Assembly: GCA_002331625.1 (NCBI GenBank)
Contig: DCZN01000011.1
Span: forward strand, 13,391 to 38,690
Direction: 5' to 3'
DNA: 25,300 bases
Source of the DNA: Nitrospira sp. UBA2083
Lineage (GTDB): Bacteria; Nitrospirota; Nitrospiria; Nitrospirales; Nitrospiraceae
Below are positions 1-6,970 of this stretch, piece after piece; the first letter of the stretch is position 1; every line of letters starts with the position of its first letter. A program made the position numbers and the translations under genes. The notes under the pieces are model-generated. The model did no database searches. It was given only the letters and a program-made list of their open reading frames with translations, and was not told where the DNA came from.

Positions 1-1
1 G

Positions 2-184
2 TCCGGTCGTATCGGCGGATTTGCCGTCGGTGTGGGCATCATTATCGCGTTCTATATCCTCAATGTCTGGTGTGATTTCCTGGTCACGGCTCTCATTCTT
101 CATCCGTTTTGGGGCGCGTGGCTGCCGAACGTGATCTTTGTCGTCATCACCATCACGCTCTTTTACCGCATGAGCAAACAGTAG
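2..184 (+). CDS. lptF: LptF/LptG-family LPS export permease, C-terminal fragment (5' end outside window)
   Basis: An open frame enters from the left edge and ends at TAG 182-184, giving about 60 residues. It contains two hydrophobic stretches, one around GFAVGVGIIIAFYILNVW and one around LPNVIFVVITITLFYRM. This matches the last two membrane helices of YjgP/YjgQ (LptF/LptG) permeases, which work with LptB to extract LPS from the inner membrane and push it into the LptC-LptA bridge. The assignment to lptF rather than lptG rests on the complete lptG-like gene that follows only 4 bp downstream, because the two paralogues are normally adjacent. Only the tail is visible, so start and full length cannot be judged. 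Confidence 0.8.
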   Translation, partial: SGRIGGFAVGVGIIIAFYILNVWCDFLVTALILHPFWGAWLPNVIFVVITITLFYRMSKQ

Positions 185-188
185 CACC

Positions 189-1280
189 ATGACGATTCTG
201 TTTCGCTATATCCTTCGCGAATACGCAAAAATATTTGGCATGTGCTTTTCCGGGTTGGTGACCATCTATTTGGTGATCGATTTTTTTGAAAAAGTCCGCC
301 GATTTCTTCGCTATGAGTCCGGCATCCTTCCCATCCTGACGTACTTTGCGCTCAAGATTCCCTCCATTTCCTTTCAGGTCGCTCCCTTTGCCGTTCTCGT
401 GGCGACCCTTCTCACGCTCGGCCTTCTGGCACGCAGCAACGAAATCACGGCCATGCGGAGCTGCGGGATCAGTCTGCTCCGGATGTCTTCACCTTTTCTT
501 CTCTTCGCCGGCGCAGTGTCCCTGGTTCTCCTGGCGTTCAGCTCAACCATCATTCCTCTCGCCTCGGAAAAAGCCGAAGAAGTCCGAGCGATCCAGATCG
601 AACAAAAACCGGCTCCGGTCACAGTCAAAGCCGCTCTGCCCTGGGCCCGCATCGGTGCCAACAGCCTGATGAAAGTCACGGAAATTGATGCCGAGGGGAA
701 GACCTTGCGCGGCATCCGCATGTTCTATTTTCGCCCACCGTTCCAGCTTGATCGGATGACCGACGCAGAGGAAGCCCACTATACCTCCGATGGCTGGATC
801 CTGCGGAATGGACACCATCGTCGCTTTCACTCGGATGACACCGCGGAGCTCACCCTGTTCTCGGAACAACCGATCCGCATTCCGTTGATTCCCGACGATT
901 TCTCCAGTTCACTGGTGGGCAACTCGGAAACGATGACGTTTCGGGAAATTCAACACTATCTGGACCGCTTTCAGCACGAAGGGTTCACCTTCTCCCGCTT
1001 GCTAACGGACTACTATGGGCGTATGGCGTTCCCGTTGGTCACCGTCGTGATGGTCCTCGTCGGGATCGCATTGAGTCTGCGACGTAGTGGTGTTCGAGGA
1101 GGCAGTATGGCCGTCGGAATCGGGCAAGCCTTCATCGTCGGATTTTGTTATTGGACCACACACTCCATCGCCATTGCGCTCGGACGAGGCGGAGCGTTGG
1201 CTCCGTTGCTTGCCGGTTGGATGGCCAACGCACTGTTCTTGAGCTTCGGTCTGTATCTGTTGCTGAAGGTTCGTCACTAA
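189..1280 (+). CDS. lptG: LPS export ABC transporter permease LptG
   Basis: This 363-residue protein has the LptF/LptG layout: three N-terminal membrane helices (about residues 10-32, 50-78 and 98-122), a large periplasmic domain (about 130-270) and three C-terminal helices (about 278-298, 305-327 and 335-360). The N-terminal MTILFRYILREY is typical of LptG, and the cytoplasmic segment around LLARSNEITAMRSCGIS matches the coupling-helix region that contacts LptB. Length fits the family (about 360). It starts 4 bp after the upstream permease stop, with no strong Shine-Dalgarno of its own, so translational coupling is likely. LptF and LptG form the heterodimeric channel that feeds LPS to the periplasmic bridge. 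lptB, lptA and lptC are not in the window. Confidence 0.93.
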   Translation: MTILFRYILREYAKIFGMCFSGLVTIYLVIDFFEKVRRFLRYESGILPILTYFALKIPSISFQVAPFAVLVATLLTLGLLARSNEITAMRSCGISLLRMSSPFLLFAGAVSLVLLAFSSTIIPLASEKAEEVRAIQIEQKPAPVTVKAALPWARIGANSLMKVTEIDAEGKTLRGIRMFYFRPPFQLDRMTDAEEAHYTSDGWILRNGHHRRFHSDDTAELTLFSEQPIRIPLIPDDFSSSLVGNSETMTFREIQHYLDRFQHEGFTFSRLLTDYYGRMAFPLVTVVMVLVGIALSLRRSGVRGGSMAVGIGQAFIVGFCYWTTHSIAIALGRGGALAPLLAGWMANALFLSFGLYLLLKVRH

Positions 1281-1305
1281 ATTCAACGGTTCTTAGTTGA
1301 CTGTC

Positions 1306-1321
1306 TACCGGTCTTCCGGTA
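1306..1321 (+). other. Small perfect hairpin in the lptG-fabF gap
   Basis: TACCGG and CCGGTA form a 6-bp inverted repeat around the tetraloop TCTT, between the lptG stop and the fabF start. No T-run follows, so it is not a classical intrinsic terminator. It could be an mRNA stability or processing element within the operon, or chance. Confidence 0.3.
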
Positions 1322-1357
1322 AGAAAGGCGCGGTGGGCGCCTATGAAGGAGGGAGCA

Positions 1358-2614
1358 ATGGCCTCACGTGTCGTGATTACTGGTCTGGGAGTGGTATCGC
1401 CTCTGGGGATTGGTGTCAGTGAATTCTGGAAGTCGGCTCTCACGGGTCGCTCCGGGATCACGGCTATTCCATCTCTCGGGTGGTTTCCGATGGCGGGCTA
1501 TCGTTCGCGCGTCGCCGGCCAGGTCCATAACTTCTCACCGGAACAATATCTGACCCCCACGCAAGCAAGCCGTGTGGATCGCTACGCACAATTTGCCCTG
1601 GTCGCGACCAAAGAGGCCTTGGTCGATGCCAACCTGAACATGGCGAAGGAAGCCCCGCATCGCGTCGGCGTGATCGTGGGAGCCGGTATGGGCGGCATGG
1701 TGATGGGCGAGCGTGAAATCACCCAGCTGTTCAAAACACAACGACCGCATCGCGTCCACCCGAATTTCATCCCCACGATTACACTGAATTCCGCCTCGGG
1801 AATTGTTGCGATGGCGCATGGGGCTAAAGGGCCTAACCTCACGATCTCGACTGCGTGTTCCTCAAGTGCCCATGCACTCGGTCAAGCCTTTCACTCCATT
1901 CGCACCGGTCAAGCTGATGTCATTATTGCGGCGGGCGCCGATGCCAGCATCACCCCGTTGGTCTTCGCCGGATTCTGCTCTCTGCGTGCACTTTCGAGTG
2001 AGTTTAACGATGATCCGGAACGCGCATCGCGCCCCTTCGACCGACGCCGTGATGGCTTTGTCATGGGTGAGGGTGCCGCTGCGGTAATCGTGGAATCATT
2101 GGCCCATGCCAAGAAACGTAAGGCCAGAATTTATGCGGAGCTCGCCGGATATGCTGTGACAAGTGAAGCCTACCACATGGTGATTCCTCAGGAGGACGGA
2201 CAGGAGATCAGTATGACCATGAAGATCGGACTGGAATCTGCCGGGATCGGGGCCGATCAGGTCGACTACATCAATGCCCATGCGACGTCGACCACGATCG
2301 GAGATGCCGTCGAAACGAAGGCGATCCGAAACCTGTTCAAGAATCGTGCGGACAAGATTGCCATCAATGCCACAAAGTCCCTCGTCGGCCATACGCTCGG
2401 CGCAGCCGGTGCGATCGGGGCCGTTGCCACGACGATGGCGATCCATACCGGGCAGATTCACCCGACCGCCAACTATGAGGAACCTGACCCAGACTGTCGG
2501 TTGGACGGCATTCGTCGGACGGTGCAAGAACGAAAGATTCGGTATGCCCTCTTAAATGCATTTGGATTCGGCAGCAACAATGCCACCGTGGTCTTCAAGA
2601 AATTTGTGGCGTAA
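1358..2614 (+). CDS. fabF: 3-oxoacyl-[acyl-carrier-protein] synthase II (FabF-type ketosynthase)
   Basis: The protein (418 residues from ATG 1358) is a condensing enzyme that elongates acyl-ACP with malonyl-ACP. The Cys-His-His triad is visible: C167 in TACSSSAHA, H308 in NAHATSTTIGD and H345 in KSLVGHTLGAAGA, with the usual K340. RPFDRRRDGFVMGEGA and the C-terminal NAFGFGSNN loop also match the family. A longer in-frame ATG at 1343 exists, but a strong Shine-Dalgarno (AAGGAGGG, 1346-1353) lies downstream of it and ideally before ATG 1358, so 1358 is chosen. The gene sits between lptG and an ACP gene followed by lpxD, which suggests a role in providing acyl chains for lipid A or another envelope lipid. 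Whether it is the housekeeping FabF or a specialised paralogue cannot be settled here. Confidence 0.92.
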   Translation: MASRVVITGLGVVSPLGIGVSEFWKSALTGRSGITAIPSLGWFPMAGYRSRVAGQVHNFSPEQYLTPTQASRVDRYAQFALVATKEALVDANLNMAKEAPHRVGVIVGAGMGGMVMGEREITQLFKTQRPHRVHPNFIPTITLNSASGIVAMAHGAKGPNLTISTACSSSAHALGQAFHSIRTGQADVIIAAGADASITPLVFAGFCSLRALSSEFNDDPERASRPFDRRRDGFVMGEGAAAVIVESLAHAKKRKARIYAELAGYAVTSEAYHMVIPQEDGQEISMTMKIGLESAGIGADQVDYINAHATSTTIGDAVETKAIRNLFKNRADKIAINATKSLVGHTLGAAGAIGAVATTMAIHTGQIHPTANYEEPDPDCRLDGIRRTVQERKIRYALLNAFGFGSNNATVVFKKFVA

Positions 2615-2693
2615 CTACTGAATGATTGATAGTGAGGCGCCTCCTCGCGGACGCTACAGCGAAGAGCCTCATTCCACTGAAGGAGTACTCATA

Positions 2694-3149
2694 ATGACTG
2701 AGCGGATCGACCCTGCGATCACCGAAAAAATCGTGCATGCCTTGGCCACCTACTTGAAGCGAGACCCTGCGTCCATTACCGAGAGTCACCATCTTCGCGA
2801 TGACCTTGGGCTCGACTCCGTAGCCGTCATCGAATTATTGTTTGAGATCGAAGAACGGTTCAAACTCCAAATTCCGGATCAAGACCTTCCCGGCCTCAGC
2901 ACGGTGGGATCCGTTGCCGCCTACGTCCAACGACGTCTCGCTGAACCTCAGGCCGCTGCTCAGCCGGTTGCATCCAAACCGGCAGGGGGATCATCCAAAT
3001 CCTCAATAAAGAAGTCCGGCTCTATGAAATCAACCCCAAGCAAATCCTCCTCAACGAGCAAGTCGTCCTCGGCCAAGCCAAAGCCCGCTGTATCGAAGAA
3101 ACCCAAGGCAGCGGCATCCAAGACAAAGAAGAAGGTTGCGTCCCGATGA
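2694..3149 (+). CDS. Acyl carrier protein with Lys/Ser-rich C-terminal tail
   Basis: Residues 1-82 are an acyl carrier domain: DDLGLDSVAVIELLFEIEE carries the phosphopantetheine-attachment serine S42 in the classic DSV context, followed by the acidic recognition helix. Ordinary ACPs end near residue 80, but this one continues for about 68 residues (84-151) of low-complexity Ala/Pro then Ser/Lys sequence ending TKKKVASR, reminiscent of histone H1 tails. ATG 2694 is chosen because GGAG at 2682-2685 stands 8 bp upstream. The in-frame ATG at 2622 would add an unrelated leader and has no such site. The stop overlaps the lpxD start (ATGA), so the two are translationally coupled. It probably carries the 3-hydroxyacyl chain for LpxD or chains made by the upstream FabF. 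The tail's role is unknown. Confidence 0.88.
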   Translation: MTERIDPAITEKIVHALATYLKRDPASITESHHLRDDLGLDSVAVIELLFEIEERFKLQIPDQDLPGLSTVGSVAAYVQRRLAEPQAAAQPVASKPAGGSSKSSIKKSGSMKSTPSKSSSTSKSSSAKPKPAVSKKPKAAASKTKKKVASR

Positions 3150-4240
3150 GTACGGCTCAACGACCTCGGCCGATCACCCTGACCCAGATCCACGAAATAG
3201 TGGGGGGGACCGTTCACGGTGACCACCAGACGCAGATTTCCGGCCTCACAAGCCTTAACCAGCCCAACCCACACGCATTGTCATTCGTGACAAACGACAA
3301 GATGGCGAAGGCTGCGGCGAACCTTCCACTGGCCGCACTGTTGGTCTATCGGCATCTCCCGGATCTCACCGTTCCCCAGATTGTTGTCGACAATCCGATG
3401 TTGGCCTTTGCCCAGGTGGCACAGAAATTTTTTGTTCAGAGGCCAACTCCCCGCGGCATTGCGGAACAGATTACACAAGGCGCTGACGTGCGGATCGGCA
3501 CGGATGCTTCTATCTGGCCGTTTGTGACGCTCGGCGACCGTGTCACGATCGGCAGTCGTGTCACGCTGTATCCGGGAGTGTTTGTCGGATCGGATTCGAC
3601 GATCGGAGACGATTGCATTCTCTATCCGAATGTCGTGGTTCGCGAAGGCTGTTCCCTTGGTGCTCGAGTGGTCGTGCATAGTGGAACCGTGATCGGAGCC
3701 GATGGATTCGGATATGTCCAACATCAGGGCCGTCATCATAAGATTCCTCAGCTCGGCAGCGTGGTGATCGAAGACGACGTGGAGCTCGGAGCCAATGTGA
3801 CGATCGATCGGGCAACATTCGGTCGAACCCTCGTCAAGCAGGGCACCAAGGTAGATAACCTCGTCCAGATCGCTCACAACGTGACGGTGGGAGAGCATTG
3901 CATTCTAGTCGCGCAGGTGGGCATCGCTGGAAGCACCACGATCGGTCGACATGTGATGATCGGTGGTCAAGCTGGGCTTGCCGATCATCTCACCATCGGC
4001 GACCAAGTCATGATTGCAGCCAAGGCCGGTGTCAATCGCAGTCTGGAATCGAATCAAGTGGTGGGTGGCATTCCCGCCATGCCACGGGATAAGGCCTTGA
4101 GAATTCAGGGCAGTATCTTTCAGCTCCCTGAGACCAGAGAGCTGGTGCGCAACCTGGAGCAGCGTGTGACGGCCCTCGAACAGCAGACAAAAAAATCGCC
4201 ACGCCGAGCTTCGAGATCAAAGACCTCTCGTTCGAAATGA
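3146..4240 (+). CDS. lpxD: UDP-3-O-(3-hydroxyacyl)glucosamine N-acyltransferase LpxD
   Basis: This 364-residue protein catalyses the third step of lipid A synthesis, transferring a 3-hydroxyacyl chain from ACP to the 2-amino group of UDP-3-O-acyl-glucosamine. Residues 1-105 form the uridine-binding domain (ITLTQIHEIVGGTVHGD, then LSFVTNDK). Residues about 108-310 are left-handed beta-helix hexapeptide repeats with many IG.[DS] turns. The family signature GADGFGY (184-190) and the catalytic histidine H244 in NLVQIAHNVTVG are present. The C-terminus has a helix (ELVRNLEQRVTALEQQ) and a short basic tail of Arg, Ser and Lys. In known LpxD proteins the C-terminal helices bind ACP. The ATG overlaps the stop of the ACP gene by 4 nt, linking donor carrier and enzyme. 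Confidence 0.96.
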   Translation: MSTAQRPRPITLTQIHEIVGGTVHGDHQTQISGLTSLNQPNPHALSFVTNDKMAKAAANLPLAALLVYRHLPDLTVPQIVVDNPMLAFAQVAQKFFVQRPTPRGIAEQITQGADVRIGTDASIWPFVTLGDRVTIGSRVTLYPGVFVGSDSTIGDDCILYPNVVVREGCSLGARVVVHSGTVIGADGFGYVQHQGRHHKIPQLGSVVIEDDVELGANVTIDRATFGRTLVKQGTKVDNLVQIAHNVTVGEHCILVAQVGIAGSTTIGRHVMIGGQAGLADHLTIGDQVMIAAKAGVNRSLESNQVVGGIPAMPRDKALRIQGSIFQLPETRELVRNLEQRVTALEQQTKKSPRRASRSKTSRSK

Positions 4241-4255
4241 CCCGGCCGGTCATTT
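4235..4255. terminator. Candidate bidirectional terminator between convergent genes
   Basis: AAATGACC (4235-4242) and GGTCATTT (4248-4255) form an 8-bp inverted repeat around CGGCC. Each arm carries AAA-TGA, the last codon and stop of lpxD on the plus strand and of the membrane-protein gene on the minus strand, so both genes end inside one hairpin. The flanking T-runs are short (TTTT on the plus strand), so termination strength is uncertain. Confidence 0.45.
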
Positions 4256-4780
4256 TGCGACATTGATCACTCTCCGCCACAGAAACATCTTCGCCCAATA
4301 GAACCCGGCCCATGGCATCAGTAACGCTGGGACCATGTCCACGCGCCCGTAGGAAAAGGCAGCAATGGCGCTTCCCACGAGGATGATGATCCCCAACAGA
4401 TAAGCGATCGGGATTAATTGACGCCCCGAGTGCTGTATATCCGGTACATCGATCGTCTTTTTAATGTTTCCCTTCCGCCTATTCAGTCCTTGCTTCATCC
4501 GCGCCGCCAACACATCAGGAAACTCACGCAACAGATAGCGGTGATACAGCGTTTGTGCTGCGCCCAATCCGATACCCGACAGAAACAACCCAGAACTTTG
4601 ATAGAAGGTATCCCACGTGTAACTATCTGCGGCAAGCAATTGGTATCCCAGACCTCCAACAGCCCCCAACAAACACACAAGGCCGAGCATACCCGACGGC
4701 AAGAGAATATAGTTCTTTACATACTCCTGCGCCTGAGTCAGGGTATCCTGAGGATCACGAACGGAAATGAGTTTCGGCAC
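4250..4780 (-). CDS. Uncharacterised four-helix membrane protein
   Basis: I do not recognise a family. The 176-residue protein has two pairs of hydrophobic segments: about 26-48 and 62-77 near the N-terminus, then about 122-143 and 150-166 near the C-terminus. A basic cytoplasmic-looking loop (LREFPDVLAARMKQGLNRRK) lies between the pairs. It starts with GTG at 4780, preceded by AAAGGA 6 bp upstream, and a perfect -10 box lies 45 bp further up. It is monocistronic: convergent with lpxD and separated by about 190 bp from the chemosensory cluster on the same strand. There is no signal peptide and no catalytic motif. Function cannot be inferred. Confidence 0.75.
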   Translation of the reverse strand: MPKLISVRDPQDTLTQAQEYVKNYILLPSGMLGLVCLLGAVGGLGYQLLAADSYTWDTFYQSSGLFLSGIGLGAAQTLYHRYLLREFPDVLAARMKQGLNRRKGNIKKTIDVPDIQHSGRQLIPIAYLLGIIILVGSAIAAFSYGRVDMVPALLMPWAGFYWAKMFLWRRVINVAK

Positions 4781-4807
4781 GATGTTCCTTTCGTTAACGT
4801 CAAGTCA

Positions 4808-4832
4808 GTCTGTCGCCAGACCGAGCATTATA
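4808..4832 (-). promoter_or_regulatory. Candidate promoter -10 and leader hairpin for the membrane-protein gene
   Basis: Read on the minus strand, a perfect TATAAT lies at 4832-4827, and transcription would begin near 4820. The expected -35 region holds no good TTGACA match, so the promoter is only partly supported. The presumed 5' leader opens with a small hairpin, GTCTG-GCGA-CAGAC (4821-4808). The rest of 4781-4973 shows no gene, and I found no clear terminator for the upstream chemosensory operon there. Confidence 0.4.
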
Positions 4833-4973
4833 ACGATCCGTCGTGCCACAAAACAGTGGGGAACGACACCCCCTGCGTGCAAGATGGGTGACAGTGCCTC
4901 GAGGTTCGGGCTTCTCTGCATGATCCTGTGCTAAGTTCCGATGGCCTGTGTGGTAAAACGATGGTGAGGAAGG

Positions 4974-6017
4974 CTACTGGTGAGAAGGAGGGAGATTCTT
5001 TTTGGTTTCGACGACTCCTTTGATGGTTAAGGCGACTGCGTCCAGGCTTTCAAGCAAGGATGTGAAATGATCTGAGGCAACCGTTGCGGCCGCCGATATC
5101 TGGCGCCGAGCTGACACACTCGCAAATGTGACACTCCCCACACTAGGCGGAGTCAGCGTCTCTACAACCGCTACCAGTGGGGTGAGGCTTAAGTCGATCT
5201 GACGAGTCACCGATCCCTCCAATTTCTCTTGGGGACTCAGCCTGACCACCGGACGAAGCGGATAGCGGCTATTGACTTTGCCCACCACTCCGACCTCTCC
5301 GGTCGTTAATCGGACCGTTGTTCCAAGCGGATAGACCGATAACTGTTCAACCAGCGCCTTGAGAATCTCTCGTGGGAACGTGGCCCGCTCTGCCACCAGA
5401 AGCTCTTTCACAGCCTCATGCGGAAGCAATCGTCGACGATACGGGCGCTCACTGACCAAGGCGTCAAAGACATCGACCACCCCACAAATCTGAGCCATCT
5501 CATGGATCTGTCGTCCCTGAAGTCGATTGGGATAGCCCTGCCCGTTTGATCGCTCATGAGCCTGGCGGATCAGATCCGCCAGCCAGTGATACGATGGACC
5601 AGATGTGGCAATGACCTCATATCCTCGTTGAGGGTGTTGTTCAATCAGTGCCCGTTCCTCCCGAGTCAATCGGCCATTTTTCGTGATCAACGCCGCCGGC
5701 ACAGTGAATAGTCCGATATCATGCACCAGTCCGGCCAGCGCCAGTCGGTGTAACTCTTCGCCGTAATAGCCAAGTCCCACCCCAACCTTAGTCCCAAGGA
5801 TGGCGACATTAATCAGGTTCGTAATCAGCGGCGAGCCAGGCGGACCGGAAAGCGCTTCAACCACCAGTTCATCGCTCGCGTGCAGGGATGAAACAACGTC
5901 GGCTGCAAGCAATTCAAGATCCTGCAGCGGAACCGTCTGCCGACCTTGCACAGCCACCGCAGCCGCATCTAAAACTTGAATGGCCCGCTCGTACCAACTC
6001 TTCAAGACAGCCCCCAC
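4974..6017 (-). CDS. HD-GYP-like phosphohydrolase domain protein (divergent)
   Basis: The 347-residue protein contains an HD-GYP-type domain, a family that hydrolyses cyclic-di-GMP. Visible motifs are VHDIG (H99, D100), EQHPQRGYEV (H128), HERSNGQGYP (H154 and the GYP signature at 161-163) and VVDVFDAL (D182). Two conserved positions differ: the first metal-ligand histidine, normally in an HS.RVA motif, is replaced by a sequence around N67 (TNLINVAILG), and the lysine of HDIGK is leucine. Activity may therefore be reduced or absent. A C-terminal extension (about 235-347) resembles the beta segment often found after HD-GYP domains. GTG 6017 is the start used here; it overlaps the ATPase stop by 16 nt and has no clear Shine-Dalgarno, so the exact start is uncertain. 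As the last gene of the chemosensory cluster it may link signalling to cyclic-di-GMP. Confidence 0.82.
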   Translation of the reverse strand: MGAVLKSWYERAIQVLDAAAVAVQGRQTVPLQDLELLAADVVSSLHASDELVVEALSGPPGSPLITNLINVAILGTKVGVGLGYYGEELHRLALAGLVHDIGLFTVPAALITKNGRLTREERALIEQHPQRGYEVIATSGPSYHWLADLIRQAHERSNGQGYPNRLQGRQIHEMAQICGVVDVFDALVSERPYRRRLLPHEAVKELLVAERATFPREILKALVEQLSVYPLGTTVRLTTGEVGVVGKVNSRYPLRPVVRLSPQEKLEGSVTRQIDLSLTPLVAVVETLTPPSVGSVTFASVSARRQISAAATVASDHFTSLLESLDAVALTIKGVVETKKNLPPSHQ

Positions 6018-6970
6018 GCGCCGCTGTGATCTCGATGATGAAACAGTTCATCGACAACCCGTTCTACTAACGCTCGTCTGACCTGTCGTACTCCAGCAGC
6101 ACTGCCAGCGTACAAACACCAGTCACAGAGCGAGTTGATCAACCGGCAGACCCCACCGGTGCGTATAAAAATCGACGACACCGCGCTCGAAGAAAATATC
6201 GGCCGCACACAACCAGCCGCCGCCAAGCGCGCCCTGATATAGGCGTTGGTTTCGCGTCGGTCAAGAAATTCGATATGATGGTGGATCGCCACTCGCTGAG
6301 CGAGCTGAGGAATGCGAGCAATCCGTTCACGTAGTTCAGGCTGCCCCAGGAGGACGATAGTGATGAGAAATCGGTCATTCATCTGAAAGTTGCTGAGCAG
6401 ACGTAGTTCTTCGAACAAACGATCCTGTTCAATGGCTTGTGCCTCATCGACGACCACCACCGTATCGACACCTCGCTGGTGGTTCGCGAGCAGCTGCTCG
6501 TTCAAGCGTCGTAACTGCTCGGCCCTCGTTCCATGTGGATCCAGTCCAAGCTGAAACAAGATTTCGCCAAGAAACTCCTCATCCGGCATGGTCGGATTGG
6601 ACAAGAGGCCGACCTCATAGCGAGTCGGTGGAAGCTTCAGGATAGCGGCACGGCTGAGCAACGTTTTTCCACTTCCGATTTCTCCGGTGAGCATCACAAT
6701 GCCTTTGCGGGCATGGATACCATACAGCACACGTGCCAGCGCTGTTTCATGCTTCGCCGATGGAACATAAAATTGAGGATCCGGAACATTGTCGAACGGG
6801 GAACGATGAAGTCCCCAGTGGCCCTGGTACGCGATCCCTTCCGTCACCACCTGATCTGAAGCGGATGCAACATGAGACACAGCGCCACCATTTCTCTTCC
6901 GTCCTTCGAATGATCGAAACGCTTCACGCGGAGCCGATTCAGGAGAGTAAGACCCCTTGGATCGCAACAC
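6002..6970 (-). CDS. ExeA/MshM-type AAA ATPase
   Basis: The 322-residue protein resembles the ExeA/GspA and MshM family of AAA ATPases that help assemble secretion or pilus machinery. HWGLHRSPFDNVPDPQFY (51-68) is the typical family entry motif. Walker A is GEIGSGKT (96-103), Walker B is VVVVDEAQ (171-178), the sensor motif is GQPEL (209-213), and an arginine-finger-like LAQRV follows at 223-227. There is no obvious membrane helix and no C-terminal peptidoglycan-binding domain, unlike full-length ExeA. The GTG start at 6970 lies 32 nt inside the preceding gene, and the stop lies inside the following HD-GYP gene, so the three are tightly coupled. The first 45 residues are not family-like, so a later start is possible. 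A role in pilus or secreton assembly under control of this pathway is inference. Confidence 0.85.
   Translation of the reverse strand: MLRSKGSYSPESAPREAFRSFEGRKRNGGAVSHVASASDQVVTEGIAYQGHWGLHRSPFDNVPDPQFYVPSAKHETALARVLYGIHARKGIVMLTGEIGSGKTLLSRAAILKLPPTRYEVGLLSNPTMPDEEFLGEILFQLGLDPHGTRAEQLRRLNEQLLANHQRGVDTVVVVDEAQAIEQDRLFEELRLLSNFQMNDRFLITIVLLGQPELRERIARIPQLAQRVAIHHHIEFLDRRETNAYIRARLAAAGCVRPIFSSSAVSSIFIRTGGVCRLINSLCDWCLYAGSAAGVRQVRRALVERVVDELFHHRDHSGAWGLS

Noticed and set aside
2634..2643. Short palindrome GAGGCGCCTC before the ACP gene
   Set aside because: It is only ten bases with no loop or T-run and lies in a short intra-operon gap; not enough to call an operator or terminator.
3281..3898. 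205-residue minus-strand frame opposite lpxD
   Set aside because: The His/Asp/Arg-rich composition reflects the complement of hexapeptide-repeat codons; lpxD is certain.
4418..4891. 157-residue plus-strand open frame opposite the membrane-protein gene and into the intergenic region
   Set aside because: It has no Shine-Dalgarno or recognisable domain, its composition looks like a translated antisense strand, and the minus-strand gene opposite has clear membrane segments, a ribosome site and a -10 box.
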